Source: DATJGF01 sp035495315 (GTDB taxonomy: Bacteria; Verrucomicrobiota; Verrucomicrobiia; Limisphaerales; UBA8199). From it: a stretch of DNA of 21,284 nt. Below are positions 16,058 through 21,284 of the stretch, in pieces. The stretch's first letter is position 1. Each line of letters opens with the position of its first letter. The DNA lies in contig DATJGF010000207.1 of the NCBI GenBank assembly GCA_035495315.1, positions 1-21,284 on the forward strand, given 5' to 3'. The notes below the pieces were generated by a model. That model was not told the DNA's origin. It did not search any database and was given only the letters and a program-made list of their open reading frames with translations. The position numbers and the translations under genes are program-made.

Positions 16058-16303
16058 TTAGCCACCCTGGACTGGTGGGAAGAGCGAGACAACATCTCCC
16101 TCTTTCAAAATGTAATTGCGGCTCTGGTAATCGAGCCCGACGGCGACAAGCATTGACTTCTCCATCGGCTCCAGTTTTGGAAAGCGGACATTTAATTTCG
16201 GCAGAAGATCGCCCAGCGTGCTGCCATCCGGCAGCTCTTGGCTGGTTTCCTTGCAGCCGGTCAAATCCTTGAAATACGAATAAAAAGAGACCGTGACACG
16301 CAT
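16058..16303 (-). CDS. moaD: Molybdopterin synthase sulfur carrier subunit MoaD
   Basis: This is an 81-residue ubiquitin-like ThiS/MoaD protein ending in VSLFPPVQGG; the terminal Gly-Gly is thiocarboxylated to carry sulfur to MoaE. The N-terminal MRVTVSFYSYFKDLTG and the DGSTLGDLLPKL helix region are typical of MoaD. Its length is normal for the family. The start ATG (16303) follows the hpt stop by only three bases (TGA-ACC-ATG), which points to translational coupling. Its position next to moaE and its order (D before E) support the assignment over ThiS. Confidence 0.93.
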   Translation of the reverse strand: MRVTVSFYSYFKDLTGCKETSQELPDGSTLGDLLPKLNVRFPKLEPMEKSMLVAVGLDYQSRNYILKEGDVVSLFPPVQGG

Positions 16304-16306
16304 GGT

Positions 16307-16912
16307 TCAAGGCGATTGTGTCTGCCGATATACCTCGGGACGCAACACACCCAGGAACGGCAGATTGCGATAGCGTTCGGCGAAATCCAAGCCATAGCCG
16401 ATGACAAAAAAGTCGGGGATCTCGAACCCGACATAATCGGCTTGTATCTTTTCCACCCGCCGAGAGGCTTTATTAAGCAGGACACAGGTCTTTATGCCTC
16501 TGGGTTGCAACGGGCCCAATTTCTCCAGCACACGCACCATCGTCTTACCCGTATCCAAAATATCGTCCACCAGCAACACATCCCGCCCGCGCACGTCCAG
16601 CCGCAACTCTTTTGTAAAGACGATTTCGCCGGGCCGGGTGCCTGCGCCGTAGCTGGAGACCCCGATAAAATCAAGCCGAAGCGGCACTGTCAGGTGGCGG
16701 ATTAAGTCCGCCAGAAACATCACCGTGCCATTTAACAGCGAAACCATGACCAATTCACGTCCGGCAAAATCGCGCTGGATTTCACGGGCCATTTCACGCA
16801 GACGCCGCTCGATCTGCTCCTCGCTGATGAGGACGCGCTCGACCTCCTTGCTCCAGGGTGTCGGTACCCGGGCGGCTTTTTCGGTTCCGGCGATCAAAAC
16901 AGCTTTGCTCAC
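16307..16912 (-). CDS. hpt: Hypoxanthine phosphoribosyltransferase
   Basis: This 201-residue cytoplasmic enzyme carries the PRPP-binding motif DVLLVDDILDTGKT at 111-124. It also has the family signature DYVGFEIPDFFVIGYGLDFA (159-178) followed by ERYRNLP. It joins hypoxanthine or guanine with PRPP to give IMP or GMP in purine salvage. The start is GTG 16912, which overlaps the upstream stop as GTGA. This gives about 24 residues more than most Hpt proteins before VERVLISEEQI. An AAGGAGG sits inside this extension, but no ATG, GTG or TTG follows it at a usable distance, so I kept the overlapping GTG. The gene is the third in the five-gene minus-strand operon. Confidence 0.94.
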   Translation of the reverse strand: MSKAVLIAGTEKAARVPTPWSKEVERVLISEEQIERRLREMAREIQRDFAGRELVMVSLLNGTVMFLADLIRHLTVPLRLDFIGVSSYGAGTRPGEIVFTKELRLDVRGRDVLLVDDILDTGKTMVRVLEKLGPLQPRGIKTCVLLNKASRRVEKIQADYVGFEIPDFFVIGYGLDFAERYRNLPFLGVLRPEVYRQTQSP

Positions 16913-17388
16913 AGGATCAATTCGAAGAACAACGCGTACTCGCTGGGGTTATCGTAATACGGCGGTATTTTCTGGAATCCGAGAGATTCATAGAGCGCAA
17001 TCGCCTCCCGCATGATCGCCAGCGTATCCAGCCGCATCAGACTGTAACCCATGCTGCGTGCCACCTCAATTGCCGACTGTGCCAGGAAACGGCCGAGCCC
17101 CTTGCGGCGAAAAGCTGGCCGGACGTATAGCCGTTTCATTTCGGCAATCCCTGGACCGATCGCACGGACCCCGACGCAACCGGCTATGGTTTGTTCCTCT
17201 TTTGCCAAAAGCAAACAGCCGGCGGGCGGCGCGTACTTGCCAGGCAACGTCGCCAGTTCCTCCCGGAAATTCTGAAAACAAAGATCTATCTTGAGCGAGT
17301 CGGCGTACTCTTGAAACAGCTCGCGGACAACCGGCAGATCGTTGGGCGAATGAGCCGAGATGACCTGCACGCAACCGCTCTCGGTCAC
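16909..17388 (-). CDS. GNAT-family N-acetyltransferase
   Basis: This 159-residue protein has the GNAT acetyl-CoA fold. Motif A spans about 84-99 (MKRLYVRPAFRRKGLG), with the R-R-K-G-L-G pyrophosphate-binding loop, and motif B is ALYESLGF at 131-138. Such enzymes transfer an acetyl group from acetyl-CoA to an amine, often of a small molecule or a protein; the substrate cannot be read from the sequence. The start is GTG 17388, overlapping the stop of the upstream gene by four bases (GTGA). Its own stop overlaps the hpt start the same way. Translational coupling through the operon is therefore likely. Confidence 0.9.
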   Translation of the reverse strand: MTESGCVQVISAHSPNDLPVVRELFQEYADSLKIDLCFQNFREELATLPGKYAPPAGCLLLAKEEQTIAGCVGVRAIGPGIAEMKRLYVRPAFRRKGLGRFLAQSAIEVARSMGYSLMRLDTLAIMREAIALYESLGFQKIPPYYDNPSEYALFFELIL

Positions 17389-20246
17389 TGGCTCAGCCGG
17401 TAGAATAGCCGGGTGCCAGTCGGGTTGATAACGGCTGTCACCTGGCCGTTGGCGGTGATAGTATTGACGGCGGCGTTTGTCCAGCTAACCGGTGGCTTGA
17501 GATTACCGGTTGCCTGCAATACAAAATTGCCCGAATCGGGCCATGAAATCGTTAAGGTCTTCCCAATGACGCTGACATTCATCTTCGGTGCCCCAATTAC
17601 GGTCGCAATAATCGAATTGGTTACCGAGACCCCTGCCGTATCTGTGGCGACAGCGGAAAGCACATAGTTGCCCGCTGCCAGATTCGTCACGTTGATGCTA
17701 TAAGGTCTGTTCGTGTCCACTCCCAAAGAAGTGTTGTTTGCCAGGAATTCGACCTGGGCAATCGGCCCAGCCATTTCGTAGGCCGTTGCCTGCATTTTGA
17801 AATTGGCCGGTTCAACAAACGTTGAATTATTCACAGGACTGGTTAAAGCGACAAAGGGGACAACATTGGTGGGATAGAGCTGACTCTGCGGGATGAAGTC
17901 TATGACGGTAGACGGGCTGCCCCAGCCGAGCTCTGCGACGGCGCCACCGCCTCCCTGGAAATAGGCCATCTGAATGTTGTATCGGTGTCCGGCAAGGAGC
18001 GGGATCGTGCCATAGGACTCCGTCGGCGCTTGGTATACCCATTGGTCGATGACGAGCTGATTATCCACCCAGAGCCTCACGCCATCGTCGGTTATGGCAT
18101 AGAACGTGTACGGCTCCGAGAATTGTGCTTGCACCTGGCCCGACCAGACGACGGAGAAATTAAACTGGGATACACTTGGATCTGGTTGGATGCCGCTCCA
18201 ATCGAAGCTGATGGTCGGATCGACACGTACGAGAGCAGGGATGCCATTGGTGTTCTGAACAGCATTAAAATATTTGCCGGTCAGGCCAGCGCCTGTACCG
18301 ATGGCATTCCGGTTGAGGAAGGTTGCCGAGATGACCGCACTATCCACCAGGTTGGTCTTGATGGCGAAGGCCTTTACGGCGGCCGAATTGGTAATGTAGA
18401 AGGGGCCCGTGTAGCGGGTTGAAAGTTCTGAGGGCGTCGAACCGTCCAGCGTGTAGTAAATTACCGCGCCGGTCGTCGTACAGGAGATGGTGATTTGTTG
18501 GAAGTTGGTGAAAACGCCCGCGGCGGGGGCAATGGTCGGAATGGCTGTCCAGCCCGGAGCAAGTCCAAGGGCGGAAACCTGGTACTGAGAGCCAACGTAG
18601 ACCTTGCCATTTGCCACCGTGGGCACCGTAAATTTTACTGCTCCGCCGAGTTGATCGCGCAGACCCATGATCGAGCTGTTGTACAACTCGCGAAGGAGGT
18701 TGGTGGTGGCGTAGGCGTGAAGGATGGCGGGGTCACCGCTACCATAGCCGTCATTCTGCAAAACCCAGGCGATGCCGTTGGCGCTGGAATTGGCTGAAAT
18801 TACAGGCGTCGCGCTGGGGAAACCAATGGTATTCAGGCTTTCTGAAGTGGGGCCTGATATTACCGCATTGGAAATGCTAAACGCTTTCAAGGTGTCAAAG
18901 ATACCCTGGTAATAAATCTGACCTTTGAAGAACGCCGGCGAACTCCAGGTGCCGCCGACGGCGTTCGGCAGTGATTGCACGATCTGGCTATCATCGGCCG
19001 CGTTGAATTTTCCCATGTTATCCCGGTCGAGCAGGTAAATTTTGCCTTCCTTCCCGCAGCCGACCAGCAGGTGTCTGTGGATGGCGCTTCCGACCGAGTC
19101 CGGCAGAACCAGGCAACCGCCCGACCCGAGGTCTTCGTCGACGCTATTCAGCGCGTCCTGGTTAAACGGGGTAAAATAATCGGCTACCTGCAGGCCATTG
19201 GCGGTCGTGAGCTTAATGAAGCTGTCGCCCAGGCTGAAGGTTGACGGATTCGAGGGGGTGGTATCGAAAGTTCCATTCCCGGTTTCAAAATAGATGTTGC
19301 CGGCGGCGTCGGCGGCGGGGCCTGTGCCGCTTTGCCATATCCCTGCCAACCCACCATTAGCACACGTATTGTAGACGGCGACGTACTGCAGACTTTGGGC
19401 ATTATAGCCCAGGACCCAACCGTGGTAAGGGCCGTTGTCGCCGTGGGAGGCGAATGCGATATAAATGACATTATTGAGCAGGAGCAGGCCTGGCCGGTTC
19501 ATCTGCCGCAAGGCATTGAAATGAAGCACGCCACCGGAAGATCCATCCCCTGTGCCGGCGATTGTCGGTCCGGACAAGTAAGTGTAAGTATTGTTGTTGT
19601 ATCCTGTTTTGGCGATCACGATTGGTCCGCCGAATTTTTCAGCCCCAGAGCTCACATCAAGCGCATGCAAGCGCTGCACGTAGTTGGTGCCGTTATTGAT
19701 CTCTTTCGTCTTGGCAACGACATACATTGTGCCGCTGGACTGGTCGATCACCGGGGTGCTCACGATCCCAATTTCGGGGACGATATCTTCTGACCCGACA
19801 TCCTGACTCGGCACCGTTGTGACTCCGTTGGCCGGATCAATGAAGCTGAGGTACCACAACGGCGCCGCATTTGTGCCCTTGGCATAATCAGCATCAAACG
19901 CAAAAACGCTGTCATGCTGCGTTACGATATAAATCACGTTGTGTGTGCCTTTGTTGGGAATAGTCACGTTCGGCAGATAAAGCGGTTGGGCAAATACATA
20001 CCCGTCTACGGGGTAGGTGAAGAGTTTGCCGAACGTGTTCGTATTCACGTTGGCAAAAGTCAGCGTCGTCTCGTTGGTGTTGGCGCTCGAGCGCACGTTG
20101 TCGTACTGCTGTGTCCAAACTGATACTGGCGCCGCGTCCAATTGGCAAAGGGTCAATGCCGCGAGCAACGCGATCAAAAAGATACTCAGGGTCGGGCGCG
20201 GGCGAATGTTTAAACCACCGCAAGCGCTCAGTCTTCGGGATTGCAT
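17385..20246 (-). CDS. Exported PQQ-like beta-propeller / chitobiase-type / PA14 / Ig protein with FYRL C-terminus
   Basis: This 953-residue protein starts at ATG 20246 with a signal peptide (hydrophobic 19-34, cleavage near LDAAP at 40). Residues about 44-562 form a PQQ-like (BamB-type) propeller with repeated VYxxxxxxxxxAxD-like strands. Residues about 571-643 match the chitobiase C-terminal-type fold (VIYYTLDGSTPSELSTRYTG). Residues about 651-790 are a PA14 domain (GLTGKYF, YTFYAITDDGVRLWVDNQLV), a fold that binds carbohydrate in many proteins. Residues 797-883 are a Big_9 Ig-like domain (VALTSPVNNSTFVEP). Residues 888-953 are the ISWP...FYRL module. The architecture suggests surface attachment or polysaccharide binding; no catalytic residues were identified. 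Oddly, this exported giant heads an operon of cytoplasmic metabolic genes. Confidence 0.87.
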   Translation of the reverse strand: MQSRRLSACGGLNIRPRPTLSIFLIALLAALTLCQLDAAPVSVWTQQYDNVRSSANTNETTLTFANVNTNTFGKLFTYPVDGYVFAQPLYLPNVTIPNKGTHNVIYIVTQHDSVFAFDADYAKGTNAAPLWYLSFIDPANGVTTVPSQDVGSEDIVPEIGIVSTPVIDQSSGTMYVVAKTKEINNGTNYVQRLHALDVSSGAEKFGGPIVIAKTGYNNNTYTYLSGPTIAGTGDGSSGGVLHFNALRQMNRPGLLLLNNVIYIAFASHGDNGPYHGWVLGYNAQSLQYVAVYNTCANGGLAGIWQSGTGPAADAAGNIYFETGNGTFDTTPSNPSTFSLGDSFIKLTTANGLQVADYFTPFNQDALNSVDEDLGSGGCLVLPDSVGSAIHRHLLVGCGKEGKIYLLDRDNMGKFNAADDSQIVQSLPNAVGGTWSSPAFFKGQIYYQGIFDTLKAFSISNAVISGPTSESLNTIGFPSATPVISANSSANGIAWVLQNDGYGSGDPAILHAYATTNLLRELYNSSIMGLRDQLGGAVKFTVPTVANGKVYVGSQYQVSALGLAPGWTAIPTIAPAAGVFTNFQQITISCTTTGAVIYYTLDGSTPSELSTRYTGPFYITNSAAVKAFAIKTNLVDSAVISATFLNRNAIGTGAGLTGKYFNAVQNTNGIPALVRVDPTISFDWSGIQPDPSVSQFNFSVVWSGQVQAQFSEPYTFYAITDDGVRLWVDNQLVIDQWVYQAPTESYGTIPLLAGHRYNIQMAYFQGGGGAVAELGWGSPSTVIDFIPQSQLYPTNVVPFVALTSPVNNSTFVEPANFKMQATAYEMAGPIAQVEFLANNTSLGVDTNRPYSINVTNLAAGNYVLSAVATDTAGVSVTNSIIATVIGAPKMNVSVIGKTLTISWPDSGNFVLQATGNLKPPVSWTNAAVNTITANGQVTAVINPTGTRLFYRLSQ

Positions 20247-20436
20247 GACGCAAGAGTAGCATATGAGGTTTGTTTGACAAGCGTCTCTTGAAACGGATTA
20301 GAGTGTTGCTGCTTCCTGCAGTAACTGAGGCTTATTTGGCAAGAATTTGGCCGCTTGCCAGCAATCGAGTTGCCGTAATACTCTATTAAACCAGACGCCT
20401 GAGTTGCTTGTTCGAAGCCACGCGCGCCGTCACGAA
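20247..20436. promoter_or_regulatory. Divergent promoter region between the PQQ/PA14 operon and the NHL-repeat gene
   Basis: This 190-base region separates two divergent genes encoding exported proteins. On the plus strand TTGACA at 20274-20279 is a perfect -35 hexamer, but the sequence 17 bases on (ATTAGA) is a poor -10. TTGCCA (20354-20359) followed by TAATAC with 15-base spacing is another weak candidate. Neither start codon has a clear Shine-Dalgarno. Confidence 0.3.
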
Positions 20437-21284
20437 ATGATACATTCTCTCCTCGATCGTTCCTTATCGAGCCGCGGCCTTTTTCCGCTCGTTTTTCTTC
20501 ACCAGTTCCGATCCTGCCTGGCGCTCGCATTAATTTGCTGTGGTTGGATGTCGATTTTGCCCACTCGTCTCCACGCCGAATTGTATTCGTTCGATACGTT
20601 AGCGGGGAAGCCTGGCGTGACCGGAACCAATGACGGTGTCAGCGACAGCGCCCATTTCAGTTTTCCGGTCGGGGTGGTGCCGGATCCAGCCGGGAACCTG
20701 TATATCGCGGATTTCCTGAATCACGCGATTCGCAAAATGACCCTCGTTGGGACCAATTGGACGGTGACTGCGATTGCTGGACTCCCTGGCGTTGCCGATT
20801 ACGCCGATGGCACGAATAGTGACGCGAGGTTCAACCGCCCGGCCGGTATTACCATTGACAGTGCGGGGAACCTCTTTGTCGCGGAGCGCTACAATCATGT
20901 CATCAGAAAGTTAACGCCTTCCGGCACGAATTGGGTGGTCAGCACCATCGCGGGGTTGCATGGAGCTATGGGTGGAGACGATGGCACGAATGACCAGGCA
21001 CGGTTTTACTTGCCCAGCGGCATTGCCGTCGACTCTTCCAACGTGGTCTACGTCGCTGACACGGCCAACTTTACGATTAGACAATTAACGCCCGTCGGCA
21101 CCAATTGGGCCGTCACTACTATCGCCGGTTCCGTATTGAACTTCGGTTTCGCCGATGGTCTCAACAATGGAGCCTTGTTTAATTATCCGTATGGTATCGC
21201 GGCAAGTAGTGAGGGAAAGCTGTATGTCGCTGACTCAGGAAATAACGCCATCCGCGAGATCTCGCACGCCGGATTGGACTGGAC
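20437..21284 (+). CDS. Exported NHL-repeat beta-propeller protein (3' end outside window)
   Basis: The frame is open from ATG 20437 to the right edge (282 codons). A signal peptide with a long basic N-region and hydrophobic core (about 27-42) likely ends at RLHA, residue 47. Four NHL repeats follow near residues 75-101, 131-160, 190-218 and 248-275, each of the form P-x-G-[IV]-x-x-D-x-x-[GN]-x-x-[FY]-V-A-D-x-x-N-x-x-I-R. Between them the linkers carry TNWxVxTIAG and DGTN motifs, giving a period of about 58 residues. NHL propellers bind proteins, nucleic acid or carbohydrate, so function is open. The end of the protein is not visible, so it cannot be checked for the FYRL module found in its neighbours. 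Confidence 0.88.
   Translation, partial: MIHSLLDRSLSSRGLFPLVFLHQFRSCLALALICCGWMSILPTRLHAELYSFDTLAGKPGVTGTNDGVSDSAHFSFPVGVVPDPAGNLYIADFLNHAIRKMTLVGTNWTVTAIAGLPGVADYADGTNSDARFNRPAGITIDSAGNLFVAERYNHVIRKLTPSGTNWVVSTIAGLHGAMGGDDGTNDQARFYLPSGIAVDSSNVVYVADTANFTIRQLTPVGTNWAVTTIAGSVLNFGFADGLNNGALFNYPYGIAASSEGKLYVADSGNNAIREISHAGLDW

Overview
The window looks like chromosomal DNA of a Verrucomicrobia-type bacterium, probably related to the Pedosphaera/Limisphaerales group. The assignment rests on style, not on a marker gene: large Sec-exported mosaics (RTX, PQQ-type propellers, PA14, Big_9 Ig folds, NHL repeats), an ECF sigma factor fused to a membrane domain, and C-termini ending in FFRL or FYRL. No rRNA, CRISPR array, prophage, intact insertion sequence or replication origin was seen.

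Left part (1-5319). A minus-strand ECF sigma factor with a multi-pass membrane extension runs off the left edge. Divergent from it is a small exported protein of unknown function. A palindrome-rich element fills the space to a convergent SPW-repeat membrane protein. A second REP-like hairpin cluster separates that gene from an exported sialidase-fold protein on the minus strand. A tRNA-Val(UAC) with encoded CCA follows, also on the minus strand.

Centre (5320-15553, plus strand). A 2009-residue exported RTX calcium-binding protein comes first. Next are a CusF-like/SCO copper chaperone fusion and a cupredoxin/Ig/PQQ-type sugar dehydrogenase mosaic. The last two genes look functionally linked: a copper delivery protein sits directly upstream of an exported dehydrogenase carrying its own copper-binding domain.

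Right part (15554-21284). A compact minus-strand operon reads: exported PQQ-propeller/PA14 protein, GNAT acetyltransferase, hypoxanthine phosphoribosyltransferase, MoaD, MoaE. The first three genes are joined by two GTGA stop/start overlaps. Divergent from it, an exported NHL-repeat propeller gene runs off the right edge.

The strongest cross-cutting signal is a C-terminal module of about 65-90 residues shared by three otherwise unrelated exported proteins (the RTX protein, the dehydrogenase mosaic and the PQQ/PA14 protein). It has a strand with an ISWP or LSWP motif, an LQ-containing strand, a WT motif and a terminal F-[FY]-R-L. It could be a sorting or surface-attachment domain.
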